Below are positions 8,157-17,234 of a stretch of DNA of 60,030 nucleotides, piece by piece (position 1 is the stretch's first letter; each line of letters opens with the position of its first letter). Below the pieces are notes generated by a model. The model saw only the letters and a program-made list of their open reading frames with translations, made no database searches and was not told the DNA's origin. The stretch is from Actinomycetota bacterium (GTDB lineage Bacteria > Actinomycetota > Actinomycetes > Nanopelagicales > Nanopelagicaceae): positions 1 to 60,030 of the forward strand of contig JACMQL010000050.1 in assembly GCA_014377015.1 (NCBI GenBank), read 5' to 3'. Both the position numbers and the translations under genes were made by a program.

Positions 8157-9853
8157 TTTTTGGTTTCCTGTTTCCGATTGTTTTTATTGGTCTAATAGTT
8201 TTGGGAGTTCGCCGGCTGCGCGCCGGTCCTTCGCAGGACGGCATTCAGAGTGCCTCTATCAGGAGGTTTTTTCAGTACTCGCTCCTTTATGGATTGATCG
8301 TGGTGGTCGGAAACGGGCTGTCGGGTTTATTGGGCTTATGGATTGCCAACTCTGATGTCCTTGTTTCGAATCAAACGGAACTGGCGAGAAATGTTTCCTT
8401 CGTCGTGGTTGGAATCCCGATGTATCTCGCAATTGCGTTGTGGGCTCGCCGGCAATACGTAGCTGATCCGGCAGAAGCGAAATCGTTCGGGTGGAGTTTG
8501 TATTTCACTCTGGCCACATTGACATTCCTCATCGGAGCATCACTCGGACTACGTGAGGTTCTCTCGTGGGCGAGCGGCATAGCAAGTTATCAAGATCATC
8601 AAATGGCGCAATTCATTATTTGGGGTGGGCTATGGGGTGGGCATTGGTGGACGAATCGTCGCTTGGCGCCTCCCGACAACTCACGGGCGCACAATATTCT
8701 CGGCTCACTTTATGGGCTCGGTTTTCTCGCGACGGGATTGATCGAACTACTGAGCGGAGCCGTTGCAAGAGCATTGAATTTCGGCCGTAGTTCACTTTTT
8801 ATCGCTCAGGAAAATTCACTTGTAAGTGGCGCGGTAACGGCTCTGGTGGGTTTGCTGATTTGGCTCTTGTATTGGCTTCGGACAACGTTGAAGGCAACGC
8901 GAGATGTCATGTGGCTTGCGTACGTGATGTTGGTCGGCGCAGGTGGTGGGCTAGTTATGGCGATAATTTCGCTAAGTGTCGTCCTCTACAGCTGGTTGGT
9001 TTGGCTTTTCGGCACTCCAACTTCAAGTGTGGCACCTATACATTTCAATAGTTTCCCTGTTGCGGCTTCGGCTGCGGTCGTCGGAGGCGTTCTCTGGTGG
9101 TATCACCGCACGGTTCTTCACGAAGATGGAAAGACTATTCGCACTGAAGTTAGAAGAGTCTACGAATACTTGATGTCTGCCATTGGCTTGCTAGCTAGCG
9201 CCATCGGCGTCGCCATTGTCCTTGTTGCGCTAGTGGATGCTTTCACCGAATCTAACCGAATCGCTGGGGCGGGTTCTCGAAACACTCTTCTCGCGGCTTT
9301 AACGCTCCTCGTTGTAGGAAGTCCTATCTGGGGGATTTACTGGAACCGCATTCAAAAATTCGTTCAAAATGATCCTGATGTAGAGCACGCATCTCCGTCG
9401 CGTCGCGTCTATTTATTCGTGCTTTTTGGAATCGGTGGGTTGATTGCCGCCGTGACACTGTTGATCGGTGTGTTCTTACTGTTTGATGACATCTTTAAAG
9501 GAAACTTTGGAGCAGAAACGATTCGTAGAATTCGCGTGCCACTGGCGATGCTTCTCTCTACAGGTGGGGTAGCCGGATATCATTGGTTGGTATACCGAAC
9601 AGAACGCGAAAGTTATGCGTTAGTGGCCACACGCAGGTGCCTTGTGGTTTTGGTCGGTCCTCATGATAGTGAAATGCTCCGTGTCATCGGCGAAAAAGGT
9701 GGAGTGAAAGTACAAGCTTGGTCGCGGTCGGACAGTTTGAATACAAATTGGACTGTTGAATCCATCCTGCAGGCGATTCATGAGAATGAAGGTAATGATC
9801 TGTTGATTCTGAGCACCGCGAAAGGGCTAGAAGTCATTTGGCTCGAAACATAA
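8153..9853 (+). CDS. Multi-spanning membrane protein with DUF5671-like repeats
   Basis: 566 residues with about twelve or more hydrophobic segments. Several stretches share a pattern of a basic residue pair, an aromatic-rich helix and a following helix (IRRFFQYSLLYG near 36, RRVYEYLMSAIGLL near 330, SRRVYLFVLFGIGG near 415), which fits the repeated DUF5671 architecture known from Actinobacteria. The C-terminal about 80 residues are soluble and contain an RCLVVLVGPHDSEML segment. Function unknown. Coupled by ATGA to the upstream single-helix protein; it abuts the convergent gene at 9854 with no gap. Confidence 0.7.
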   Translation: MIFGFLFPIVFIGLIVLGVRRLRAGPSQDGIQSASIRRFFQYSLLYGLIVVVGNGLSGLLGLWIANSDVLVSNQTELARNVSFVVVGIPMYLAIALWARRQYVADPAEAKSFGWSLYFTLATLTFLIGASLGLREVLSWASGIASYQDHQMAQFIIWGGLWGGHWWTNRRLAPPDNSRAHNILGSLYGLGFLATGLIELLSGAVARALNFGRSSLFIAQENSLVSGAVTALVGLLIWLLYWLRTTLKATRDVMWLAYVMLVGAGGGLVMAIISLSVVLYSWLVWLFGTPTSSVAPIHFNSFPVAASAAVVGGVLWWYHRTVLHEDGKTIRTEVRRVYEYLMSAIGLLASAIGVAIVLVALVDAFTESNRIAGAGSRNTLLAALTLLVVGSPIWGIYWNRIQKFVQNDPDVEHASPSRRVYLFVLFGIGGLIAAVTLLIGVFLLFDDIFKGNFGAETIRRIRVPLAMLLSTGGVAGYHWLVYRTERESYALVATRRCLVVLVGPHDSEMLRVIGEKGGVKVQAWSRSDSLNTNWTVESILQAIHENEGNDLLILSTAKGLEVIWLET

Positions 9854-11698
9854 TCACTTGGAAGGAATCCGATATTCAAACATGGTTCCAGATGAATACA
9901 CCCCGAATTCATAATTGACCCCTGGTTCGATTAGTTCAAAACCTCGACTCTCCGCGAAAAGTCGTGCATTTACGGGAGAAGCACAAATGAACATTCGCGT
10001 TGGAGAACCATTGCTAAGTTCCGAATTTGTGGCCCAGGCCCAATTGACGTACTTTCCATCAATGGATAAATATTTGCCATTCCAAGCCGCAAACAATCCG
10101 TCAGGGCAATCAATGATCGCGGATTCTTGTTGCACATTACCTAATAATGAATCAACTGCTGCGTATGAAGGCAAATACCTGTATTGGACTTCCATTCCGT
10201 TAAACGTATTTGATTGGATAGACACCGCGGTCCGCGGAATAGCCTTGAAATCTAAAAATGAATTTGTCGAAACTAGGATTATGGGAATAAGTAGCGGAGA
10301 CATTAAAAGTTTCAAATTTCCTCGACCTATTAGGTCAGAAAGTAGCACCACTAGTAGCACTGAGAAGAATGGAGAGATCCACCAGAGGTGAATTTGATCT
10401 GCCATCGGATAAAGCTGAGCGATAAATGGAATCAGACAAATAGCCATTAAAAAGTAAAATTGAATTCTAGCCCTTGATATAACGTGCACTCTGGTTTTTC
10501 TAAGTCTCGCCACAACTTTATTTACTCCTGGCGGTGATATAGCAAAATAAGAAGGAAGTTTCCTAGTAGCTCCGCGAATTATCATATAACCGGCCAGAAA
10601 TGCCGCCGTTACTAAGAAGACGAATGCCGTGACAGCAGATGCATAAAGATATGTGACGGGCAATTGATGGAATGTAAAAGAAATCTTCGTAGTGCTCCAT
10701 GTGAAGGCGTATGAAGCCACGTTGCTGGAATAGAGCCCACCAAATAGCAGGGCACCTACAGATAACTGCGCGAGCACTCGTTGATATCCTTGCAAATATT
10801 TTCGAGCCAAGAGCGACAGGCCCAGTAAAGAAAGAAAGGGCAGGCTACCCAATAGGTAGTAATCCCTATAAAAATTCCAAGCAAAGGGATTTCCGTAATT
10901 TGATAGAGACCCGAATATTACTTGCCCGAAGAATGCGGACAGCGATCCTTGAAGCACAAGCAAAATTACGAAGAAGGCAGTAAGTGCTCCAAACGAGGCG
11001 GCGAATTTCAGAAGCGGCTGATAGCGTCCCCTTGCCCGAAGGCGATGGAAATCCATGTGGACCAATAACGCGCTCGTGAGTGTGGCGAGGATCCCCACTT
11101 GGATTCGGGTAAAAAGTAGGACTGAACATAGGATTCCAACCAGATAGACCTCCCAATTTTGGACTTGCCGTAGTTGCAAGTTGGCTCGAATTAAAATCAA
11201 CGAGATTATGAGGAGTAGAAGTGTGGAAATGGTGCTTGGCCAAGGCCAAAATGCATAGCCGTAAGAAATTCTTGGGATGGAGGTGACCGGACACGACAAA
11301 ATCAATGCAGCGCAAATGAGGGTAGACACAAAATTTGGAATTCGAAGGACAAGAAGGAGTTTTAGGGTGAGCAAGCTAATTAAAGTTAAGAGGACCGCGT
11401 TTTCAATTCGTAGAGTGAGCAAGTTCGATCCAAAGACATTTAGGGTTAGAGCTTGAAACCAAGCAGTGATTGGTCCGTATTGTTCAAAAACTTGCGAATG
11501 GATGTTAAGGCCTTCGGATACCCCCACGGCGGCGGCGTATTGAACGCCGTCATGATGCATATCAGGATCAAGCGGCGCAATACCTAAAAAATAGACCGCG
11601 GAAATCAGGCAGACCGCTCCGTACGAATCTCCATTTCTCGAAAATCCAGGCAAGGAATAGATTATTTTGGTAAGAGATGCATTCATCTTAAAATCCAT
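9854..11698 (-). CDS. GT-C type integral membrane glycosyltransferase-like protein
   Basis: 614 residues with about a dozen membrane helices and a soluble C-terminal domain of about 110 residues. The first extracytoplasmic loop has acidic-His residues (DPDMHHDGVQ, about 43-52) and then VFEQYGPITAW, a layout typical of GT-C polyprenyl-phosphate-sugar transferases, where the loop acids bind the donor. This would place it in envelope glycan assembly at the outer face of the membrane, but the assignment is by architecture only. Start could be ATG 11698 or ATG 11686. Its DNA is visibly richer in A/T than its neighbours, a possible sign of an accessory gene. Single gene, no operon partner. Confidence 0.65.
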   Translation of the reverse strand: MDFKMNASLTKIIYSLPGFSRNGDSYGAVCLISAVYFLGIAPLDPDMHHDGVQYAAAVGVSEGLNIHSQVFEQYGPITAWFQALTLNVFGSNLLTLRIENAVLLTLISLLTLKLLLVLRIPNFVSTLICAALILSCPVTSIPRISYGYAFWPWPSTISTLLLLIISLILIRANLQLRQVQNWEVYLVGILCSVLLFTRIQVGILATLTSALLVHMDFHRLRARGRYQPLLKFAASFGALTAFFVILLVLQGSLSAFFGQVIFGSLSNYGNPFAWNFYRDYYLLGSLPFLSLLGLSLLARKYLQGYQRVLAQLSVGALLFGGLYSSNVASYAFTWSTTKISFTFHQLPVTYLYASAVTAFVFLVTAAFLAGYMIIRGATRKLPSYFAISPPGVNKVVARLRKTRVHVISRARIQFYFLMAICLIPFIAQLYPMADQIHLWWISPFFSVLLVVLLSDLIGRGNLKLLMSPLLIPIILVSTNSFLDFKAIPRTAVSIQSNTFNGMEVQYRYLPSYAAVDSLLGNVQQESAIIDCPDGLFAAWNGKYLSIDGKYVNWAWATNSELSNGSPTRMFICASPVNARLFAESRGFELIEPGVNYEFGVYSSGTMFEYRIPSK

Positions 11699-11994
11699 TC
11701 TTTCCAGGGACGTATTCGATCGTAGCTTGTCGGTAATCTATCTACCTGCCAGAATACCGACTGAATTTCACACTGGCTATGACTGGTCACCCATTTTAAA
11801 ATTTGAATTTCGTGACTCGTCAGTATCCGCAATTCCATATTCGAGTTTGTTCCTCGTCAAATGGTGGATTGCGCGTTACAGTTGAAAAGCGGAAATCTAT
11901 CTATTGGTAGCTGGTGCCCAGAACTAGGCAGACACATTACTTTTTGTCGCGATCTAGTTCGCCCAAAGAGGGGTGCCGCAGTATAAAATTTATG
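11699..11994. other. Intergenic stretch without recognised gene
   Basis: About 300 bases, A/T-rich, between two divergent genes. No convincing open frame, RNA gene or hairpin terminator was seen. It probably holds the promoters of the GT-C gene (leftward) and the lyase gene (rightward); none could be pinned down. Confidence 0.5.
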
Positions 11995-12008
11995 CAACTA
12001 ATTAGTTG
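11995..12008. promoter_or_regulatory. Perfect 14-bp palindrome upstream of lyase gene
   Basis: CAACTAATTAGTTG is a perfect inverted repeat, 40 bp before the ATG of the lyase gene and followed by a T-run. Position and symmetry suit an operator for a dimeric regulator (for example GntR or MarR type); the T-run after it also allows a weak leftover terminator. No second copy was found upstream of the neighbouring dehydratase genes. Confidence 0.4.
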
Positions 12009-12048
12009 ATTTTTTTCAAGATTAAGTATTAGCAAGGAAGGGATTCGG

Positions 12049-13395
12049 ATGTCCAGAAATATGTCAGGCTCATCAAACCTCTTGGACTGGTTGTACCGTG
12101 ATGAGGCGGCTGAGGACATCTTCTCGATGACTTGTACTTTCCGCGCATGGACGAGAGTTGAAATTGCACTTTCTCAGGCGCATTTTGAGAGCGGGATTAT
12201 TTCCGAAGCGGAGATTTCATCTATTAAAAAACTCGAACTTCTTGTAACGCCAGATTTGTCGGAGTTACAAGCAGGAATACGAAACGTGGGCTATCCGATT
12301 ATCGAACTTCTTAGCTACCTGAACAAGAAGTTACCAGAGGCTCATCGCGGCATCCTCCATTTAGGCGCGACAACACAGGACATCATGGATACAGCCCTAA
12401 GTCTCCAAATCGTTGCCGCGGGAAAACTTGCCCTTGACCAACTTGCCATGCTGGGGGACGCCGTAGAGAATTTAGTTGAAAAACATGCCAGTACGTTGAT
12501 GCCCGGGCGCACACACGCTCAGCAAGCTGTGCCTACAACGTTCGGATTAAAATGTGGAGTTTATCTTTCGGAATTGACCCGACATCGTGATCGACTAGAG
12601 AGAGCAGTGCAGGAAGCTGGATGCGTTTCGCTTTTTGGTGCAGCAGGAACGTCAGCCGCAATGGGGAAGCTCGAGAGTGAAGTTCGTGCCGTAGTGGCTC
12701 GTGAACTTTCGTTAAATAATGTCACCATCCCATGGCATGCAAGTAGAGATCGCTTTATAGAACTCACCAACCAATGCGCGAATTTATCTGTGACCCTGGT
12801 GCGCCTGGCCCGTGAAATTATCGATCTTTCTCGCACGGAAATTAACGAGGTATTCGAACCTGGAGGAGCATACAAAGGCGCTTCATCAACTATGCCGCAG
12901 AAGCGAAATCCGGTGATGTCGGAAGCCATTGTTGGCATAGGACTGGAAGTAATTGCTCAGGCGCATGCAATGCATCGAGCCGGTGAAGTGGGACACGAAC
13001 GTGCAGCGGGAGAGTGGCAGTTAGAGTGGAAGGCGCTTCCTGAGGTATTGATCGACACGGTATCGGCACTGAAGCTTGCCGCTGAGATGATGCAGGGGTT
13101 GGGTGTCAATGTTGAGGTAATGGAATCCAATGTTGACCTGCAAAACGGTGCAATTATGGCGGAGGCGTACATGATCGAATTAGCAAAGAAGACCGGTAGG
13201 GAAGTTGCTCACTCTTTAGTGCATGAGGCGAGTCGATTGTCCGCCGAGAAGAATGTCGCGCTGACTTCTGCCCTTTTGGAACTTCGCCCGCAAATCAAAG
13301 ACGAACTGTCTCCATGGCCAATTTCTGCCAGCGATTATGTTGGAAATGCAAAACGAGTATGCGCTGTAGCGATTGCGGATTGGCATACGAGGTAA
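12049..13395 (+). CDS. Aspartase/fumarase superfamily lyase, PcaB-like
   Basis: 448 residues of the aspartase/fumarase/adenylosuccinate lyase superfamily. The three conserved regions are visible: HLGATTQDIMDTA (about 104-116), GRTHAQQAVPTTFG (about 153-166), and the signature GASSTMPQKRNP (about 278-289) that carries the catalytic Ser loop. The pattern is closest to 3-carboxy-cis,cis-muconate cycloisomerase (PcaB) or bacterial adenylosuccinate-lyase-like enzymes. With no other protocatechuate gene near and a mannonate-dehydratase-like gene next, a role in breakdown of a sugar acid or dicarboxylate is as likely. A strong Shine-Dalgarno (AAGGAAGGG) precedes ATG 12049. Confidence 0.75.
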   Translation: MSRNMSGSSNLLDWLYRDEAAEDIFSMTCTFRAWTRVEIALSQAHFESGIISEAEISSIKKLELLVTPDLSELQAGIRNVGYPIIELLSYLNKKLPEAHRGILHLGATTQDIMDTALSLQIVAAGKLALDQLAMLGDAVENLVEKHASTLMPGRTHAQQAVPTTFGLKCGVYLSELTRHRDRLERAVQEAGCVSLFGAAGTSAAMGKLESEVRAVVARELSLNNVTIPWHASRDRFIELTNQCANLSVTLVRLAREIIDLSRTEINEVFEPGGAYKGASSTMPQKRNPVMSEAIVGIGLEVIAQAHAMHRAGEVGHERAAGEWQLEWKALPEVLIDTVSALKLAAEMMQGLGVNVEVMESNVDLQNGAIMAEAYMIELAKKTGREVAHSLVHEASRLSAEKNVALTSALLELRPQIKDELSPWPISASDYVGNAKRVCAVAIADWHTR

Positions 13396-13505
13396 GAGTT
13401 GCAATTGCATTGAATCGTTCAATTGTTTTGGGCGGAGAGTTGAAATGCAGATAAATTCCTTTGCTCAGTTAGTATTTCTTCTGGATCACTATTAAAGGAG
13501 CGTTC

Positions 13506-14579
13506 ATGGGAGCAAGGAAAATGCGCGTTGCGGTCGGACAGCATCCCGAGACCGATAAGGAATATCTAGACTTCGCGCTGCAGCTCGGAACCTCTGGAGC
13601 TTCCTTTCAAACGCCATCCATCAAGGGTGACGTTAAATGGGATGAGGCAGATATTCGTGACTACTTAGCGCCCGTGCGCGCCGCAGGAGTGAGCGTTGAG
13701 TCCTTTGAAAATGTTCCAAATCATTTTTATGACAAGTTGATGCTCGGACTTCCCGGACGAGAAAAGCAATTGGAAAATATGAAGAGCACGATTAGAGCCA
13801 TGGGTGCGGCGGGAGTTCCCGTTTTAGGAATGCACTGGATGCCCCAGATAGTCTGGCGTACCGATATGGGAAATTATGGACGTGGTGGTGCCTACGTCTC
13901 TGTTTATGATCACTCTGTAATTCTTGATCGCGCGCGAGATGGCGAGATTTGGGTAGCTCGTCGGGATGAGCGCGATGTAAACAGCAAAGACACCTTTACG
14001 CAAGGTTCATTTGTTCCGCTTGGGATTGACTCTTTGAGTGTGGATCAGATGTGGTCTAATTTTGAATACTTCGTCAAGGGAGTTATCAGTACCTGTGAAG
14101 AGGCAGGCGTCGTGCTCTGCTTTCATCCTGACGACCCTCCTGCTCAAGAACTTCATGGAATATCCCGCATTTTGACCAGCGTGGATAATCTGGATCGTGC
14201 AGTGCATATCGTGGACAGTCCGAATCTGAAGTTGGAATTATGCCTAGGTACTGTCTCTGAAATGGACGGTGCTAATTCCGTGATGGATGCAGTAAACCGC
14301 TTCGCGCCCATCGACAAGATTGCTTACATTCACCTGCGCGATGTGCAGGGCAAGTTTCCGGTTTTCCAGGAGTGTTTCTTGGGCGAAGGGAACTACTCGC
14401 CATATGAGGTGATCAAGGCTCTTCATAAGCATGGTTTTACAGGGGTTATTTTGGATGACCACACTCCTTCACTAACCGGTGATAGCGCTTATGGTCATAG
14501 AGGACGTGCGCACGCAATCGGCTACATACAGGCGTTAATTGAAGTAGTAACCGCTCAGAAGAAACTGTCGACAACTTAA
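13506..14579 (+). CDS. Mannonate dehydratase-like (UxuA family) TIM-barrel enzyme
   Basis: 357 residues of the xylose-isomerase-like TIM-barrel fold. Features matching UxuA: the AAGVPVLGMHWMPQIVWRTD stretch (about 100-118), metal-site candidates in VVLCFHPDDP (about 201-210), YIHLRDVQGKF (about 276-286) and LDDHTPSLTGD (about 318-328), and the terminal GHRGRAHAIGYIQAL. UxuA removes water from D-mannonate to give 2-keto-3-deoxygluconate. Length and motif spacing differ from E. coli UxuA, so another polyhydroxy acid may be the substrate. It sits 110 bp after the lyase gene in the same direction and shares the region with UxaA-type genes, consistent with hexuronate or sugar-acid use. Confidence 0.7.
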   Translation: MGARKMRVAVGQHPETDKEYLDFALQLGTSGASFQTPSIKGDVKWDEADIRDYLAPVRAAGVSVESFENVPNHFYDKLMLGLPGREKQLENMKSTIRAMGAAGVPVLGMHWMPQIVWRTDMGNYGRGGAYVSVYDHSVILDRARDGEIWVARRDERDVNSKDTFTQGSFVPLGIDSLSVDQMWSNFEYFVKGVISTCEEAGVVLCFHPDDPPAQELHGISRILTSVDNLDRAVHIVDSPNLKLELCLGTVSEMDGANSVMDAVNRFAPIDKIAYIHLRDVQGKFPVFQECFLGEGNYSPYEVIKALHKHGFTGVILDDHTPSLTGDSAYGHRGRAHAIGYIQALIEVVTAQKKLSTT

Positions 14580-14602
14580 CGGGGGAAGGTTAGTCTCTCT
14601 CG

Positions 14603-15142
14603 ATGAAACGACTTCTCCCCGTAGTACTTGTCCTAGTATCTCTTCTTCCATTTTCTGCGGTTGCAGACGATCAAGGATCATCCTCTGCCCCTTCTCCAGT
14701 AGTTACTTTGCCTGCCACGAATCCGAAAGCTAATCCATCATCATCGGTGAGCAAGTCAATTTCTTCTTCCACAAATACTTCACCTACATTAGCAACCACT
14801 TTGGCAAGCATTCGCAAACTTGTGGAATCCAAGAGCTATGCAGTGGCTTTGGTTGCATTAAAAAAAGCGAATAAGGATTTCCCAAATAACACTGACATCA
14901 ATAATCTGCTCGGGTTTGCGAGTCGGAATCTCAAACAATATTCCGCATCAGATAGATATTATGCAAAGGCCCTCCAGCTAAATCCGAATCATCTGGGAGC
15001 CTTGGAATATCAAGGAGAGCTTTTTCTAAAGTTGAAAAAGTTAGATTTTGCGAAAGCTAATCTCGCCAAATTAAAAAAGCTTTGCGGAACTTCTTGTGAG
15101 GAGTTCCAAGATTTGCAGAAGGCGATTCTGTCTTACACCTGA
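14603..15142 (+). CDS. Secreted TPR-repeat protein
   Basis: 179 residues. An N-terminal signal peptide (MKRLLPVVLVLVSLLPF, cleavage near VADD) is followed by a Ser/Pro/Thr-rich linker (about 25-65), then two to three TPR-like helical repeats: SYAVALVALKKANKDFPNN, QYSASDRYYAKALQLNPNH and FLKLKKLDFAKANLAKLKK. This implies a protein-binding scaffold outside the membrane. A C-terminal Cys pair (CGTSC) could form a disulfide. It lies only 23 bp after the UxuA-like gene. No enzymatic motif; partner unknown. Confidence 0.7.
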   Translation: MKRLLPVVLVLVSLLPFSAVADDQGSSSAPSPVVTLPATNPKANPSSSVSKSISSSTNTSPTLATTLASIRKLVESKSYAVALVALKKANKDFPNNTDINNLLGFASRNLKQYSASDRYYAKALQLNPNHLGALEYQGELFLKLKKLDFAKANLAKLKKLCGTSCEEFQDLQKAILSYT

Positions 15143-15260
15143 GCAATGAGATGCTTAACTCCATGTCGCTTCGATCTTTGATAGAAAGTGCGAAGAGAAC
15201 AGACTTCGTAGTACGACTTGATTAGTCGGTTGGAAAAGGCAAACACCCCCATTGGATAAA

Positions 15261-15298
15261 AGAAATCCCTCGGGCTCTTGCGAGCCAGAGGGATTTCT
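15261..15298 (-). terminator. Rho-independent terminator for the secreted coiled-coil gene
   Basis: Long stem of about 17 bp with one mismatch (15261-15277 against 15282-15298), loop TTGC. On the minus strand it is followed by TTTTATCC and lies 22 bp beyond the stop of the secreted protein gene. It may also stop rightward transcription from the TPR gene. Confidence 0.8.
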
Positions 15299-15320
15299 TA
15301 ACGCATTTTGCGCGTCTATA

Positions 15321-15917
15321 TTATTTTCGTTGTGGCTTTACAGGAGCAACTGGCTTTACAGGAGCAACTGGCTCGACAGGAGCAACTGGCTTTACCAACG
15401 CCGCTGGCTTGATTGGCTTTACTGGTGCGGTTCCAAGAGCAGTAACTGCAGCCTTGTATGCGGTGCGTGCAGCAGACATTGCAACGGTATGGGCAGCAAT
15501 CGCGGCTTTGTGTTGATCCTGGGTGGTGGCGCTGGCCTTAGCGGCTAAGTAGTCGCTATCAGCCTTAGCGATCGCAACCTTAAAGGCGGCAGTCAGTGGG
15601 GCAATCTTTGCGGCCCACGCAGTGCGAGCTTGGTGCCACTTATCCATCTCAAGCTGCCAAGCACCGACGTTCTTTTGAACGGCAGCTGCCCAGTCAGTTC
15701 GGTACTTTTCCATGACAGCGCGGTAAGTAATCTGCTGTGTCACCACGGCGATTCTATATTGCGTTAATGCAACTTTGTATGCGGCCAGATCAGCCGTATA
15801 GGTGGACGTGGTTGTTGATGTCGTCGTGGCGGTTTCAGCTGCCGTCGCTCCGGTCACGGAACTAAGAAGTAGACCGGTACTCAAAACTGTCGCTGTAGCT
15901 AATGTCTTTAACTTCAT
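15321..15917 (-). CDS. Secreted Ala-rich coiled-coil protein with C-terminal KPVAPV repeats
   Basis: 198 residues. Signal peptide of about 27 residues (MKLKTLATATVLSTG, cleavage near TAAE), a Thr-rich segment, then a long Ala/Lys/Gln-rich helical region (about 45-160) likely to form a coiled coil, and a Pro/Val/Lys tail made of KPVAPV units that could cross or bind the cell wall. No Cys and no enzymatic motif. It is the only gene of its transcript, with its own terminator. A strong purine-rich site lies just upstream of the ATG, suggesting high expression. Function unknown; an abundant surface or structural protein is a fair guess. Confidence 0.7.
   Translation of the reverse strand: MKLKTLATATVLSTGLLLSSVTGATAAETATTTSTTTSTYTADLAAYKVALTQYRIAVVTQQITYRAVMEKYRTDWAAAVQKNVGAWQLEMDKWHQARTAWAAKIAPLTAAFKVAIAKADSDYLAAKASATTQDQHKAAIAAHTVAMSAARTAYKAAVTALGTAPVKPIKPAALVKPVAPVEPVAPVKPVAPVKPQRK
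15334..15387 (-). repeat. Three tandem 18-bp units inside the secreted protein gene
   Basis: The unit GGCTTTACAGGAGCAACT occurs twice exactly (15334-15351, 15352-15369) and a third time with two changes (15370-15387). Each unit encodes six residues of the KPVAPV tail. Such perfect tandem repeats are prone to copy-number change between strains. Confidence 0.85.
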
Positions 15918-16073
15918 TTCTATCTCCTAGCACTTGGAGGGCTCAGTTGCCCTACATGCAGATCATTGGGGTGGTTCTGGTGAGTTTTCTGCGAAAATTC
16001 TTCGCGCTGTGTGTGGGCCTACTGGGTGTTGCTCCTGATACGTAATGATCCATTCGCATCTGCCGCGCTTGAG

Positions 16074-17234
16074 TTAGCCAAGGACCGTTCCGTACATGCG
16101 GCTGAGTGCAAACTCTTGATGCCCGCCTCTTTCGGCTCTAGTTAGTTTACCGTTGGCGACTTCGCAGATTTCGTCGAAAATTCTAGCGCCAGTTTCCTCC
16201 AGAGTCTCAAGTCCTTCGGCAATTGTTCCTGCATCTAGGTCGATCAAGTCAGTGAGTGATTCGAACATAGGAGTATTTGTACTTACCTTGATGACGGGCA
16301 TGATGGGGGAACCAGTCGGAGTGCCACGTCCGGATGTGAAGACGACGATATTTATGTGACCCGCTGCGAATCCCGCAAGTTGCTCAATGTCGTGTCCGGG
16401 CGTATCCATGAAATACAAGCCAGGGATCTGCGGAATTTCCGCGAATTCAAGGACGCCAGTAAAAGGCGCATTACCGGCTTTCTTTGCTGCACCTAAGGAT
16501 TTCTCCTCCAAAGTTGAAAGTCCACCCTCGATATTTCCGCGCGAAGGTTGAGCGCCTCGTAAGTCAATTCCTTCATAGTTAATGGATGACTCATACCTGG
16601 CAACCGTTGCGACAATTCGCTTGCCGACTTCAGGATCAATTGCGCGCGCCGCGAGCAAGTGCTCTGCTCCGAGGATCTCTGTGGTTTCTCCGAGCACCGA
16701 TGTTGCACCCAAACCTACTAAGCGATCTGATGCAATACCTAGCGCTGGGTTGGCGGTGATTCCCGAAAGTGCATCCGAGCCTCCACATTCAAGACCGAGC
16801 AGGATTGCTGACCATGGGGCTTCAACTCGATGTTCAAGACTTGCCTGTACTACAAGATTTGCGGTGATTTCTTTGGCTGATACCGTGAGAGCTGCGATCG
16901 ATCCCATTTGCGGCAGCGAAACTTCAAGCAGACTCTGTGCAGACATCGAACTTGCCCGAAAAACTATCTCTTTCTCAAAAGGGGTTTCTAGGGTAAGAAA
17001 GACCACGGAATGATTATTCGGATTAGCCGCGCATCCAGACAAAGTAGAGATGACTCGCTCAAGATCATTGTCATCCTCGCCTGACCAATCGTGACCGAGA
17101 GCGACTGCACCCGGTATTGCATCTGCAATTTCTCGTGCGGTTGATGAGAGAGCAGAATGAAGAGGTAGAACTAGCACGTGATTTCGAAGCCCCCATCGGT
17201 TATCGGCACGCGCAAAAGCCATGAGCGGAGCCAT
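16074..17234 (-). CDS. UxaA-family dehydratase large subunit
   Basis: 386 residues. The first part (FARADNRWGLRNHVLVLPLH, about 7-26, then SGCAANPNNHSVVFLTLE) matches the second domain of altronate/galactarate dehydratases. The rest (LLGLECGGSDALSGITANPA near 145, LGETTEILGAEHLLA near 180, FMDTPGHDIEQLAGFAAG near 270, FTSGRGTPTGSPIMPVIKVS near 300) matches the complete catalytic C-terminal domain. In UxaA, GarD and SuyB these enzymes dehydrate or desulfonate polyhydroxy or sulfonated acids with an iron or zinc centre. Last of three overlapping minus-strand genes; the N-terminal SAF domain is a separate protein two genes upstream. Candidate substrates: altronate, galactarate, sulfolactate. Confidence 0.8.
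   Translation of the reverse strand: MAPLMAFARADNRWGLRNHVLVLPLHSALSSTAREIADAIPGAVALGHDWSGEDDNDLERVISTLSGCAANPNNHSVVFLTLETPFEKEIVFRASSMSAQSLLEVSLPQMGSIAALTVSAKEITANLVVQASLEHRVEAPWSAILLGLECGGSDALSGITANPALGIASDRLVGLGATSVLGETTEILGAEHLLAARAIDPEVGKRIVATVARYESSINYEGIDLRGAQPSRGNIEGGLSTLEEKSLGAAKKAGNAPFTGVLEFAEIPQIPGLYFMDTPGHDIEQLAGFAAGHINIVVFTSGRGTPTGSPIMPVIKVSTNTPMFESLTDLIDLDAGTIAEGLETLEETGARIFDEICEVANGKLTRAERGGHQEFALSRMYGTVLG

Noticed and set aside
10866-11315. Long forward and reverse frames inside the GT-C membrane protein gene
   Set aside because: They overlap a continuous multi-helix frame and have no recognisable protein features.
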